A DNA stretch of 59,037 nt, taken from JBFHRE01 sp041746105 (lineage in GTDB: Bacteria > Actinomycetota > Acidimicrobiia > Spongiisociales > ZC4RG35). The position numbers were made by a program, and so were the translations under genes. The DNA is taken from NCBI GenBank assembly GCA_041746105.1, contig JBGTHP010000038.1, positions 1 through 59,037 of the forward strand, read 5' to 3'. The notes beneath the pieces were generated by a model. The model saw only the letters and a program-made list of their open reading frames with translations, searched no databases and was not told the DNA's origin. Positions 25,592 through 33,652 of the stretch are shown piece by piece. Numbering within the stretch: position 1 is the first letter of the stretch; the number at the start of each line of letters is the position of its first letter.

Positions 25592-25672
25592 GTATCCGCT
25601 CCAACTTTGGAGTGAGTGTTCAAAAACCGCTGTGGTACCGTTTCGCCACGACCCAAAGGAGCAAAAGCCAAA

Positions 25673-26059
25673 ATGAGCGTGAAATTCCTGAGTGAGGAGT
25701 GGGCCTCTGCCGTGAAAGAGGCACTCAACAGCCACGCCGGCTTCAAATCGGCCATCGCCAACGCCGACCTCGGACTGCAGTTCAATATCAGCGGCACCGA
25801 CAACGGCGATCTCGGCTACTACCTCAAGACCTCAGGTGGCGACGCCGAGTTGAACATGGGCCAGCTGGACGGTGCCGACGTGACAATCGGCCAGACCTTC
25901 GAAACCGCCAGAGGCATCTTCTCGGGCGACCTCAACACCCAGACCGCCTTCATGACGGGCAAGCTCAAGGTTTCTGGCAACCTGGCAAAACTGATGATGC
26001 ATCAGGGAGCGATCACCCAGATGCAATCGGCGTTGAAGGGCCTCGACGTCGAATACTGA
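25673..26059 (+). CDS. SCP2 sterol-carrier-like domain protein
   Basis: The 128-residue product has the SCP2-like pattern: KFLSEEWASAVKEALN at the N-terminus, a central beta sheet (GLQFNISG, GYYLKTSGG, AELNMGQLDGADVTIGQTFETARGIFSGDL) and the terminal GKLKVSGNLAKLMMHQ. Such domains bind lipids or acyl-CoA non-specifically in the cytoplasm. The ATG at 25673 follows AAAGGAG. A longer frame from 25616 adds no conserved sequence. An extended -10-like TGGTACCGT lies at 25633-25641. A strong terminator follows the gene. Confidence 0.75.
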   Translation: MSVKFLSEEWASAVKEALNSHAGFKSAIANADLGLQFNISGTDNGDLGYYLKTSGGDAELNMGQLDGADVTIGQTFETARGIFSGDLNTQTAFMTGKLKVSGNLAKLMMHQGAITQMQSALKGLDVEY

Positions 26060-26079
26060 GTCGTTCCTGGAACAACAAA

Positions 26080-26108
26080 GGGCGCCGGCATCCGCCGGCG
26101 CCCTTTTT
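26080..26108 (+). terminator. Intrinsic terminator after the SCP2-like gene
   Basis: A perfect 10-bp stem GGGCGCCGGC/GCCGGCGCCC with a four-base loop (26090-26093) is followed by TTTTT. An A-rich stretch precedes it, so it may also work for the convergent hup gene. Confidence 0.9.
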
Positions 26109-26137
26109 GATCTCGCGGTGGGGCAGAGCCCCGTCAC

Positions 26138-26419
26138 TCACTTCTTGCCGTTGACGGCGTCCTTGAGGCCTTTGCCGGCTTTGAAGGCGGGGGCCTTCGA
26201 CGCCTTCAGGTTGATGACCTCGCCGGTCTGCGGGTTGCGAGCCGAACGGGCGGCACGGCTACGAACTTCGAACGAACCAAACCCCGTGAGTGCGATCTTG
26301 TCGCCCTTCTTCATGGCCTTGGTGATGACATCGAGGGTGGTGTCGAGATGCTTCTGAGCATCGATCTTGCTGCTTTTGGTCTCCTTGGCGATTGCCTCGA
26401 CCAACTCTGACTTGTTCAT
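26138..26419 (-). CDS. HU-type nucleoid DNA-binding protein
   Basis: HU bends and compacts DNA as a dimer. The 93-residue sequence starts MNKSELVEAIA and has the GFGSFEVRSRAARSARNPQTGE segment with the conserved beta arm and the family signature near residues 45-65. It ends FKAGKGLKDAVNGKK. It lacks the long lysine/alanine tail of mycobacterial HupB. GGAGG sits five bases before the ATG at 26419, which decides against a longer frame from 26461. A likely promoter lies 20-50 bp upstream. Confidence 0.95.
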   Translation of the reverse strand: MNKSELVEAIAKETKSSKIDAQKHLDTTLDVITKAMKKGDKIALTGFGSFEVRSRAARSARNPQTGEVINLKASKAPAFKAGKGLKDAVNGKK

Positions 26420-26437
26420 ACGTCCTCCAACTAGGGA

Positions 26438-26466
26438 ATTACAACTGTGAAAGTTAACCAAACCAA
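26438..26466 (-). promoter_or_regulatory. Sigma-70-type promoter of the HU gene
   Basis: On the minus strand TTGGTT (26461-26466) and TGTAAT (26438-26443) are separated by exactly 17 bp. The predicted transcript start is about 10-15 bases before the ribosome site. Confidence 0.5.
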
Positions 26467-26524
26467 GCCGGCTTTTCCAAGCCAGAACAGCTCGAGAGAG
26501 AATCCGGACCGGCCGCGATCCTCC

Positions 26525-27511
26525 CTATATGAGGCCGAGTTCCCTCACCGCGTCGCGCTCGGAGGAGAGTTCTGCCGCCGACGCCGCGATCTTGCCTGCA
26601 GAAAACTCGTCGAGGTCGAGGCCCTGGACGATGGACCATTTGGCATCGGTGACGGTGCACGGGAACGAGGAGATCAAACCCGCGGAGACACCGTAGGAAC
26701 CGTCGGAGGGGACCGCCATCGACACCCAATCCCCTGGCTCTGTTCCGTGCCACCAATCCGACGAATGATCGATCGCGGCGTTCGCCGCGGACGCCGCCGA
26801 ACTCGCTCCCCTCGCCTCGATGATCGCGGCACCACGCCCGGCGACGGTCGGGATGAAGGTGTTCTCCACCCAATCATGGTCACCCACCAATTCGTAGGCG
26901 TTGGCGCCATCCACCTCACAGTGAAAGAGGTCTGGATACTGGGTGTTCGAATGGTTACCCCAGATGGTCATCTTGCTGACAGAAGCCACCGGCTTCCCCA
27001 CTTTGGCCGAAAGCTGGCTCTTCGCCCGGTTGTGGTCGAGCCTTGTCATGGCGGTGAACCGCGAAGGGTCGAGCCCGGGCGCATTGTTCATGGCGATCAA
27101 AGCATTCGTGTTCGCCGGGTTACCCACCACCAACACGTTGACATCACGGCGGGCGGCGGCGTCGAGGGCTCTCCCCTGGACGGTGAAGATGGCCCCGTTC
27201 GCAGAGAGGAGATCGGCACGATCCATCCCCTGCTTGCGCGGCATCGCTCCCACCAACAGCGCCACCCGAGCATCACCAAACGCGACTTCGGCGTTGTCGG
27301 TCTTGACCATTCCGGCCAGGAGCGGGAACGCACAGTCCTCGAGTTCCATGGCAACGCCGTCAAGCGCCTTCAGGGCCGGAGTCACTTCGAGCATTTGCAG
27401 TATCACCGGTTGGTCGGCGCCGAGCATGGCCCCAGAAGCAATACGAAAAAGAAGCGAGTAGCCGATTTGGCCGGCGGCCCCTGTGACAGCGACACGAATT
27501 GGGTCTTTCAT
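26525..27511 (-). CDS. mdh: Malate dehydrogenase
   Basis: This NAD-dependent enzyme interconverts malate and oxaloacetate in the TCA cycle. The nucleotide-binding motif VTGAAGQIGYSLLFRIA starts at residue 9. GAMPRKQGMDRADLL is the substrate loop with its arginines, NPANTNALIA and RLDHNRAKSQLS are conserved, and IWGNHSNTQYPD holds the catalytic histidine. The 328 residues and overall pattern match the cytosolic-type enzyme of Actinomycetota. It is followed on the same strand by HU, and icd lies 92 bp upstream. Confidence 0.96.
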   Translation of the reverse strand: MKDPIRVAVTGAAGQIGYSLLFRIASGAMLGADQPVILQMLEVTPALKALDGVAMELEDCAFPLLAGMVKTDNAEVAFGDARVALLVGAMPRKQGMDRADLLSANGAIFTVQGRALDAAARRDVNVLVVGNPANTNALIAMNNAPGLDPSRFTAMTRLDHNRAKSQLSAKVGKPVASVSKMTIWGNHSNTQYPDLFHCEVDGANAYELVGDHDWVENTFIPTVAGRGAAIIEARGASSAASAANAAIDHSSDWWHGTEPGDWVSMAVPSDGSYGVSAGLISSFPCTVTDAKWSIVQGLDLDEFSAGKIAASAAELSSERDAVRELGLI

Positions 27512-27603
27512 TCCGCCGAGGGTAGTTCGGCGGACCGATCAGCCGAACTCGATCGGATGACCCCTCTTGCCGACGCCTCCCAGGTGGATGTGGCCGGTGC
27601 TGT

Positions 27604-28806
27604 CTACATCCGTTCGATCATCGCGGTCGCAAAGGCGGACGTGCCTACCTCGGTGGCGCCGTCGGTGAGGCGGGCGAAGTCGTAAGTGACGATACGGTCG
27701 GCGATTGCGGCCTCGAGACTCTTCACGATCTTGTCTGCCGCCTCTTTCCAACCCATGTAACGGAACATCATCTCTCCGGACAGAATCACCGAACCAGGGT
27801 TCACTTTGTCCTGACCGGCGTATTTCGGGGCTGTCCCGTGAGTGGCCTCGAACACGGCATGGCCGGTCACGTAGTTGATATTTCCGCCGGGGGCGATCCC
27901 GATCCCACCCACCTGCGCGGCCAAAGCGTCGGAGAGGTAATCCCCGTTGAGGTTCATCGTGGCGATGACGTCGTAGCTGGCGGGCCTTGTCAGCACCTGC
28001 TGGAGCATCGCGTCGGCGATCACATCTTGCACCAGGAGTTTCGAGCCAGGATCTCCGCCACAGTCCTCCCATGAAATAGCAACATCGGAGAACTCGTCCC
28101 TGACGACCTCGTATCCCCAATTACGAAAGGCACCTTCGGTGAACTTCATGATGTTGCCCTTGTGCACCAGCGTCAGCGAGCTACGGCCATTTTCGAGGGC
28201 ATACCGGAGCGCGGCGCGGACGAGCCGCTTCGAACCCATCTCCGAGATGGGCTTGATACCGATTCCCGAGTCGGCTCGTAGCTGCCAGCCGAACTCGCTT
28301 TCGAGGAATTCGATCAGCTTGGCGGCGGCAGTGGTCCCTGCTTCGACTTCTTTGCCGGCGTAGACGTCCTCTGTGTTCTCACGGAAGATCACCATGTCGA
28401 CCAACTCTGGCTGCTTCACGGGTGAAGGGACACCGCTGAACCAGCGGACAGGGCGAACACAGGCGAAGAGATCGAGAGTTTGACGGAGGGCGACGTTGAG
28501 GGATCGGATGCCCCCACCAACCGGAGTCGTCAATGGTCCCTTGATTCCGACCAGGTGCGCGCGGAATGAATCGACTGTCTCGTCCGGCAGCCACGATCCG
28601 GTCTGGTTGAACGCCTTTTCGCCCGCCAGAACTTCGGTCCAGGCGACCTTCCGATCTCCTCCGTAGGCGTTTTCCACCGCCGCATCGAAGACCCTGACGG
28701 CGGCCGCCCAGATGTCGGGGCCGATACCGTCGCCTTCGATGAATGGAACAATCGGTTCGTCTGGCACTGCCAGTCCGGCGGCCCCCATCGTGATCGAAGC
28801 TGGCAT
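27604..28806 (-). CDS. icd: NADP-dependent isocitrate dehydrogenase
   Basis: The enzyme converts isocitrate to 2-oxoglutarate with reduction of NADP. It resembles the E. coli-type homodimer. IRSLNVALRQTLDLFACVRP contains the isocitrate-binding serine that is phosphorylated in E. coli. HKGNIMKFTEGAF has the catalytic lysine. HGTAPKYAGQDKVNPGS carries the Lys-Tyr pair that selects NADP over NAD. The AGGAGGA ribosome site is seven bases before the ATG. It is upstream of mdh on the same strand, so the two TCA enzymes may be co-expressed. Confidence 0.96.
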   Translation of the reverse strand: MPASITMGAAGLAVPDEPIVPFIEGDGIGPDIWAAAVRVFDAAVENAYGGDRKVAWTEVLAGEKAFNQTGSWLPDETVDSFRAHLVGIKGPLTTPVGGGIRSLNVALRQTLDLFACVRPVRWFSGVPSPVKQPELVDMVIFRENTEDVYAGKEVEAGTTAAAKLIEFLESEFGWQLRADSGIGIKPISEMGSKRLVRAALRYALENGRSSLTLVHKGNIMKFTEGAFRNWGYEVVRDEFSDVAISWEDCGGDPGSKLLVQDVIADAMLQQVLTRPASYDVIATMNLNGDYLSDALAAQVGGIGIAPGGNINYVTGHAVFEATHGTAPKYAGQDKVNPGSVILSGEMMFRYMGWKEAADKIVKSLEAAIADRIVTYDFARLTDGATEVGTSAFATAMIERM

Positions 28807-28939
28807 GTCATGTCCTCCTGGAAATCGGAAAGCGTGCTGCGAGAGTAGTGACCCAGAAGCCAGAGCCCACCACCCGTGTTTCTGAATTGTTCACCGCCAA
28901 ACAGGAACAGGCTTGCGCAACCGGAGGTTCGATTTCGAT

Positions 28940-29458
28940 ATGAGCAAAAGAACCAAAATGATCCTCATCCCCGTGGCGCTCGTGGCGCTGGGAGTCGGTT
29001 GGTGGCTCGGATCCCCACTTTTTCTGGACAGCACCGTCGACGAAGCATTTCCAGAACCGGCGGCGGTCGAGGTCGAAACCGCAACGACTTCCCAGGGTAC
29101 GGTGCCGGCCGCCGGCGAAGACCCGTCCGACGCGGTGGTGACCACAGAGCCTGTACTGCTGGCTTCTGGCGTACTGGCCGGCGCCGATGACTTCCACGAA
29201 GGCACAGGCACGGCCTCGATCTACGAATTGGAAGACGGTGCAATTCTCCTGCGCCTGACCGAGTTCGAGGTCACGAACGGCCCTGACCTGAGGGTGACGC
29301 TGTTCGACGGTTCCGAATACCTGGACCTGGGTGCGTTGAAAGGCAACATCGGCGACCAGAACTACGAGATCCCCACCGGAACCGACTTGGCAAGCTACTC
29401 CACCGTTGTCATCTGGTGCCGGGCCTTTGACGTTGTGTTCGCCAGCGCCGGTATTTAA
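28940..29458 (+). CDS. Membrane-anchored DM13-domain protein
   Basis: An N-terminal signal anchor (KMILIPVALVALGVGWWLG) is followed by an acidic, threonine/alanine-rich linker and a C-terminal DM13 domain of about 105 residues. Domain features are GTGTASIYELEDGAILLRLTEFEVTNGPDLRVTL, YLDLGALKGNIGDQNYEIP and VVIWCRAFDVVF with the invariant cysteine. DM13 domains are proposed to act in extracytoplasmic redox reactions. The ATG at 28940 is preferred, but a TTG at 28913 with AGGAAC upstream is possible. Its stop overlaps that of the convergent folD. Confidence 0.85.
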   Translation: MSKRTKMILIPVALVALGVGWWLGSPLFLDSTVDEAFPEPAAVEVETATTSQGTVPAAGEDPSDAVVTTEPVLLASGVLAGADDFHEGTGTASIYELEDGAILLRLTEFEVTNGPDLRVTLFDGSEYLDLGALKGNIGDQNYEIPTGTDLASYSTVVIWCRAFDVVFASAGI

Positions 29459-30309
29459 GAAATCGAACGTTCGGCCGCAGCAACGGTGTTGGACATGAGC
29501 ATGGCGATGGTCATAGGCCCGACGCCACCCGGCACCGGGGTGATGGCACCGGCGACCTCGGCCACCTCGTCGTAGGCAACATCCCCGACCAGACCGGTGT
29601 CTGTTCGGTTGATGCCGACATCGATGACCGTCGCTCCGGGCTTGACGAATTCGGCCGTGATCATCCCGGCACGGCCAATTGCAGCGATCAAAATGTCGGC
29701 CCGCCGGCACACCGCCGCCAAGTCCTTCGTCCTCGAGTGGGCCAGCGTGACCGTTGCGTTGCGCTGTTTGCCGCCAAGGAGAATGGCGAGAGGGCGACCA
29801 ACCAGAAACGACCGACCGACCACGACCACCTCGGCGCCTTCTGTGGGGATGCCGTAGTGGTCCAGGATCCGAATCGACCCGCTTGGCGTGCAAGGGGCGA
29901 GACCGGGCTGATCGAGAACCAGCTTTCCCAGGTTCATCGGATGAAGACCGTCCACATCCTTGGCGGGAGAAATCCGATCGACCGCAGCCTCACCGTCGAG
30001 GCGGTTCGGGAGAGGCAGTTGAAGCAGGATCCCATCCACCAAGGGGTCGGCGTTGAGAGTTTCGATCAGGCCTTCGACCTCGGCCTGGGTCGAGGTAGCC
30101 GGCATCGGATGGTGGAACGACGAAATACCTAGCCGTTCTGCTGTGCGTCGTTTGTTGCGGACATACACCTGAGAAGCCGGGTCATCACCCACGAGGACTG
30201 TGGCCAAACCGACGTGTTTGCCGCGGGATTCCAAGGCCTCGATCCTGGTGCCGACTTCGGCCTGAACCGCTGCCGCAACTTCATTTCCATCCAACCTCAG
30301 AGCACTCAT
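29455..30309 (-). CDS. folD: Methylenetetrahydrofolate dehydrogenase/cyclohydrolase
   Basis: This bifunctional enzyme interconverts 5,10-methylene-THF and 10-formyl-THF, the formyl donor for PurN and PurH encoded just upstream. Key motifs are VYVRNKRRTAERLG (catalytic Tyr and Lys), GILLQLPLPNRLD, PCTPSGSIRILDHYG, the NADP loop VVVGRSFLVGRPLAILL and the C-terminal PVPGGVGPMTIAMLMSNT. The ATG at 30309 gives 284 residues, normal for FolD. It lies 85 bp after purH on the same strand, which links one-carbon supply with purine synthesis. Confidence 0.96.
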   Translation of the reverse strand: MSALRLDGNEVAAAVQAEVGTRIEALESRGKHVGLATVLVGDDPASQVYVRNKRRTAERLGISSFHHPMPATSTQAEVEGLIETLNADPLVDGILLQLPLPNRLDGEAAVDRISPAKDVDGLHPMNLGKLVLDQPGLAPCTPSGSIRILDHYGIPTEGAEVVVVGRSFLVGRPLAILLGGKQRNATVTLAHSRTKDLAAVCRRADILIAAIGRAGMITAEFVKPGATVIDVGINRTDTGLVGDVAYDEVAEVAGAITPVPGGVGPMTIAMLMSNTVAAAERSIS

Positions 30310-30394
30310 TCGAGCGAGTTTAGGGGCGTGCCGGCAAGTGGATGTTTCGGGTATCGCCGGCCGCCGGCCAACCGACAACTCTGGCCGGATCCAC

Positions 30395-31933
30395 TCAATG
30401 GAGAAACTGGCGTTCGCCGGTGAAGACCATGGCGAGGCCAAGGTGGTTGGCGACATCGATTACTTCTTGGTCTCGAACGGAGCCGCCGGGTTGGATCACA
30501 ACGGCAACGCCTACGGAAGCGGCGGCCTCGATGCCGTCCGGGAACGGGTAGAACGCGTCACTCGCCGACGCCCCACCGACCACTCTGCCCGCCGCTTTCT
30601 GGCCCGCAATCTGGGCGGCTTCGACTCGGTTCTGCTGCCCGGCTCCAATCCCCCAAGCCGTACCCTCGCGCACCAGGACGATCGCGTTGGAACTGACGTG
30701 CCCGCACACCCTCCAGGCGAGTTCGGCGTCGGACCACTCCTCCGCCGTGGGTTTTCTGAGGGTCACAACCTCCCAGCTCTCGCGTCCACGTTCGAATCGC
30801 GCCGGCGTCTGCGCCAGCCAGCCTCCGCTCACCTGCCGCAGATCGATCTGGATCGAATCAGGCGGGCCGGCCCTGAGGATCCGAGTGTTCTTGCGGCGCG
30901 CTGCTATCCGTTCAACCACACCTGGTTCGTAGCCGGGAGCGATGATGATGTCGGCTTGGGCGGCACCTTCGATCGCGTCGGCCGTTTCGTGATCGGCTGG
31001 GCGATTGAGCGCCACTATCCCGCCGAAGGCAGACCGTGGATCGCAGTCATAGGCCCTGCGGTAGGCCATGGGCTGATCGGCCGCCACCGAGGCCCCGCAC
31101 GGGTTTCCGTGTTTGACGATCACCGCGGCCGCCTGCGAACCGAGATCGTTGACCATCCTCCAGGCAGCGTCCACATCCAAGAGGTTGAGATAACTCAGAG
31201 CCAGCCCACCCAACTGTTCGACGGAATCCCACCAAGAGGCCACGCCGACCTCGCGATAACGGGCACCGGCCTGATGGGGGTTTTCGCCGTATCGGAGCGT
31301 TCCAACCTGCTCCATCGCAACAACCAGTTGCTTGGGCAGCTCGGGGCCGGCATACATCCAGTTGACGATGGCGGCGTCGTATGCGGCCGTGTGGGCAAAT
31401 GCCTCGGAGGCCAGGACGGTTCGCTGGTCGGCCGTCAGACCACCCGCCGCGACCGCGGTCGCCACTTGTTCGTACTGCTCGGCTGAAGTGACAATCGCCA
31501 CCCAAGCGTGGTTTTTGGCGGCGGCCCTGACCATGGCGGGACCACCGATGTCGATGTCTTCGATGATCTCGGCCTTAGTGGCGCCGGGGCGGGCAACGGT
31601 CGAACGAAACGGGTAGAGGTTGGACACCACCATGTCGAAACCTTGGATTCCGTGACGCTCCAACTCAGCCAGATGTTCGGGGTTTCCTCTGTCCGCCAGA
31701 ATTCCGCCATGGATGGCCGGGTGCAGCGTCTTGACCCGACCACCGAGGAACTCGGCATGACCGGTGACGTCGGAGACGAGCGTCACCGCGACACCGGATT
31801 TCGCCAGATGGGCGGCCGTCCCCCCCGAGGAGACGATTTCCACTCCGTGGTCGGCAAGTTGGCGGCAGAACTCGGTGAGGCCCGCCTTGTCCGAGACCGA
31901 GACCAGCGCCCTGCGGATCTGGATCACGTCCAT
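30395..31933 (-). CDS. purH: AICAR transformylase/IMP cyclohydrolase
   Basis: This enzyme catalyses the last two steps of IMP synthesis. The N-terminal cyclohydrolase domain (about residues 1-190) has VSVSDKAGL, SSGGTAAHL, GRVKTLHPAIHGGIL and NLYPF. The C-terminal formyltransferase domain has RYGENPHQ, VKHGNPCGAS with the catalytic Lys-His, and DPRSAFGGIVALN. Its 512 residues match the family. The start overlaps the end of purN by ten bases, so the pair is an operon. Confidence 0.96.
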   Translation of the reverse strand: MDVIQIRRALVSVSDKAGLTEFCRQLADHGVEIVSSGGTAAHLAKSGVAVTLVSDVTGHAEFLGGRVKTLHPAIHGGILADRGNPEHLAELERHGIQGFDMVVSNLYPFRSTVARPGATKAEIIEDIDIGGPAMVRAAAKNHAWVAIVTSAEQYEQVATAVAAGGLTADQRTVLASEAFAHTAAYDAAIVNWMYAGPELPKQLVVAMEQVGTLRYGENPHQAGARYREVGVASWWDSVEQLGGLALSYLNLLDVDAAWRMVNDLGSQAAAVIVKHGNPCGASVAADQPMAYRRAYDCDPRSAFGGIVALNRPADHETADAIEGAAQADIIIAPGYEPGVVERIAARRKNTRILRAGPPDSIQIDLRQVSGGWLAQTPARFERGRESWEVVTLRKPTAEEWSDAELAWRVCGHVSSNAIVLVREGTAWGIGAGQQNRVEAAQIAGQKAAGRVVGGASASDAFYPFPDGIEAAASVGVAVVIQPGGSVRDQEVIDVANHLGLAMVFTGERQFLH

Positions 31934-32508
31934 ATTGCCCGCCCGTCCACGACGGTCAGCTCACCCCGCGCCAGCGCCCCGACCACTTCCGGGTAGGTCT
32001 CGTGCTCGAGAACCTGAAGTCGACGGTGCAGACTCTCGGCAGTGTCGTCGCCATCGACCGCAAGGCATCGCTGGGCGGCGATGGGACCGTGATCTACGAA
32101 CTCGTCGACAAAATGCACGGTGATTCCGGTCACCTTGACCCCGGCCTCGATCGCCGACTCAACCGGCCGGGCGCCGGGAAAGCTCGGCAACAAAGACGGA
32201 TGGACGTTCAATATCCGGTCCTTGAACCGACTGATGGCCGACGGCGCCAGAATCCTCATGAAACCGGCAAGGATCAGCGCTTCCGCTCTCGCGTCCTCGG
32301 CAGCCTGGCATATCCGTTCAGTGAAATCGGCTCGGTCACCGCTCCAGTCCACGACGTCCACGGGCAATCCGGCACGGCGGGCTCGGTCGAGGGCGGGGGC
32401 CTCGGGAAGATCGGAAAGGACGGTGACCAACTCGACGTCGGGATCACCGCCGTCGATCAGCGCCTGTAGGTTCGAGCCGGAACCCGACACCAACACTGCG
32501 AAACGAAT
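31924..32508 (-). CDS. purN: Phosphoribosylglycinamide formyltransferase, probable ATT start
   Basis: PurN transfers a formyl group from 10-formyl-THF to GAR. The motifs SGSGSNLQALID near the N-terminus, ILNVHPSLLPSFPGARP (catalytic Asn and His), and VDEFVDHGPIAAQ (catalytic Asp) are intact. The usual family start is M-x-IAVLVSGSGSN. Here the matching residues RFAVLVSGSGSN are preceded by ATT, not ATG, with GAGGAG five bases further upstream. The first standard start is a GTG at 32496, which has no ribosome site and removes part of the first beta strand. I therefore give the ATT start (194 residues). A base-call error is possible. Confidence 0.92.
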   Translation of the reverse strand: MRFAVLVSGSGSNLQALIDGGDPDVELVTVLSDLPEAPALDRARRAGLPVDVVDWSGDRADFTERICQAAEDARAEALILAGFMRILAPSAISRFKDRILNVHPSLLPSFPGARPVESAIEAGVKVTGITVHFVDEFVDHGPIAAQRCLAVDGDDTAESLHRRLQVLEHETYPEVVGALARGELTVVDGRAIWT

Positions 32509-32581
32509 GAGGACTCCTCGAGACGGCGAGTTCGGGATTCTAGAGGAGGGTTTGAACCCATACCGCCGACCCCTTGCACAA

Positions 32582-32618
32582 AAGAAGTGGGGCCGCCCAC
32601 GGAGCGGCCCGACTTCTT
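32582..32618 (-). terminator. Intrinsic terminator after the small secreted-peptide gene
   Basis: On the minus strand AAGAAGT and GGGCCGC pair with GCGGCCC and ACTTCTT around a seven-base loop, with one C-C mismatch, and TT-rich sequence follows (CTTCTTTTGTG). It lies 26 bp past the small gene and before purN. Confidence 0.75.
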
Positions 32619-32643
32619 TCCACGGGAATTCAAATGTTGCGGA

Positions 32644-32811
32644 CTAGCTCCAGCTAGAACCACGGGCAGACAGCATCTGGTAGACGACTGCAGTCTGCGA
32701 CGAAACCGAAGATGTCGTAGCCGATGCGGCGGTCGGAGCCAACGTGGCCAAAACCAGCGCAAGGACTGCGATCCGCTTTCCCTTGCCATCCCAACTCAAT
32801 CCGGCCCTCAT
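32644..32811 (-). CDS. Putative small secreted peptide (55 aa)
   Basis: The frame encodes a basic N-terminus (MRAGLSWDGKGKR), a hydrophobic core (IAVLALVLATLAPTA) and a likely signal-peptidase site ASA/TTS near residue 31. That leaves a mature peptide of about 24 residues, rich in serine and ending GSSWS. AAAGGA lies about five bases before the ATG and an intrinsic terminator follows the stop, so it looks like a complete monocistronic gene. It matches no family I know. A competing frame of 82 codons over the same DNA has no signal peptide or coding character. Confidence 0.62.
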   Translation of the reverse strand: MRAGLSWDGKGKRIAVLALVLATLAPTAASATTSSVSSQTAVVYQMLSARGSSWS

Positions 32812-32955
32812 AGCTTCCTTTCATGTAAGGCTCCCTCTCTATCGACCCGCTCGACCCCTTTGGAAGAGGACCATCCGTACCACGCGCTTGGGAACTAGTC
32901 ATAGGGCGTGGACGTCTCCGGAAAACAGGAAGTCAGCGCGGCTTAGGATGGACCC

Positions 32956-33651
32956 ATGGATACAGCCCACGAACTCACTGCCCTGTTGAAACTGACACAC
33001 GAACCGGTAGCAATCAGTTTTCACGACACCGAGCCCAGCGACGGACACTGGTTCGACGCTCCGATGAGTGAGCCAACGGCGGATGGGCGAACTGGGCGCG
33101 TGCCCGCCTCCTGTGGCTTCTGGGCATACGCACACAAAAGCACTTTTCACACTCGTCCGGTCGATCATGGCAACTGTTCGGTGGGCCAGTTCACCCACGG
33201 TCTTGCCGCCGGCGAACAAATCGTCGACAAAGCCGACGTCGCCACCCTATTGGATGTGGGTTGGGTGACGATGGACGCCTTTGCGTCGGTTGCGGCTCTC
33301 GACCACAAACCGGCAGCCATTACCTATGGCCCCTTGGCCGATTCCGAAAACGATCCGGACGTGGTGCTCCTGCGAGTGAGCCCACGTCAGATGATGGAGA
33401 TCTCCGATGCGATCGAGGTCGAATTCTCCGGGAAACCGCAATGCCAGATAATCCCGCGAGCGGCGGCCGGGGCAGTAGCGGCCTCGATGGGGTGTGCACT
33501 GTCACGGGAGCGAACCGGTATGGGCGATGACGAACTCACGGTGGCTCTTCCGGGAAACCGGGTCGCAGAGTTGGTAGGACGCCTTCGGGTGGTGTGTCGA
33601 GCCGACGAACAAGTGGTCGGATATGCAAAGGCCGACAAAGCTCGCTTCTGA
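32956..33651 (+). CDS. DUF169-family protein
   Basis: This 231-residue soluble protein fits the DUF169 family (COG2043), whose function is not established. Family-like features are the opening HELTALLKLTHEPVAISFHD, a cysteine in PASCGFWAYAHKSTFHT, DHGNCSVGQFTHGL, QMMEISDAIE, CQIIPRAAAGAVAASMGCALSRERTGMGDDEL and a final GYAKADKARF. Four or five conserved-looking cysteines could bind a metal or cofactor. It is divergent from the small secreted-peptide gene and convergent with lysE, one base apart. Confidence 0.75.
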   Translation: MDTAHELTALLKLTHEPVAISFHDTEPSDGHWFDAPMSEPTADGRTGRVPASCGFWAYAHKSTFHTRPVDHGNCSVGQFTHGLAAGEQIVDKADVATLLDVGWVTMDAFASVAALDHKPAAITYGPLADSENDPDVVLLRVSPRQMMEISDAIEVEFSGKPQCQIIPRAAAGAVAASMGCALSRERTGMGDDELTVALPGNRVAELVGRLRVVCRADEQVVGYAKADKARF

Positions 33652-33652
33652 T

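Noticed and set aside
28808..29893. A 361-codon minus-strand frame opposite the DM13 gene and the end of folD
   Set aside because: Its translation is arginine/histidine/glycine-rich low-complexity sequence. The opposite strand has recognisable DM13 and FolD domains.
32509..32581. GGGTTCAAACCC upstream of purN, resembling a tRNA T-arm
   Set aside because: No anticodon arm, D arm, acceptor stem or CCA can be placed around it. The stem does not pair at the required positions.
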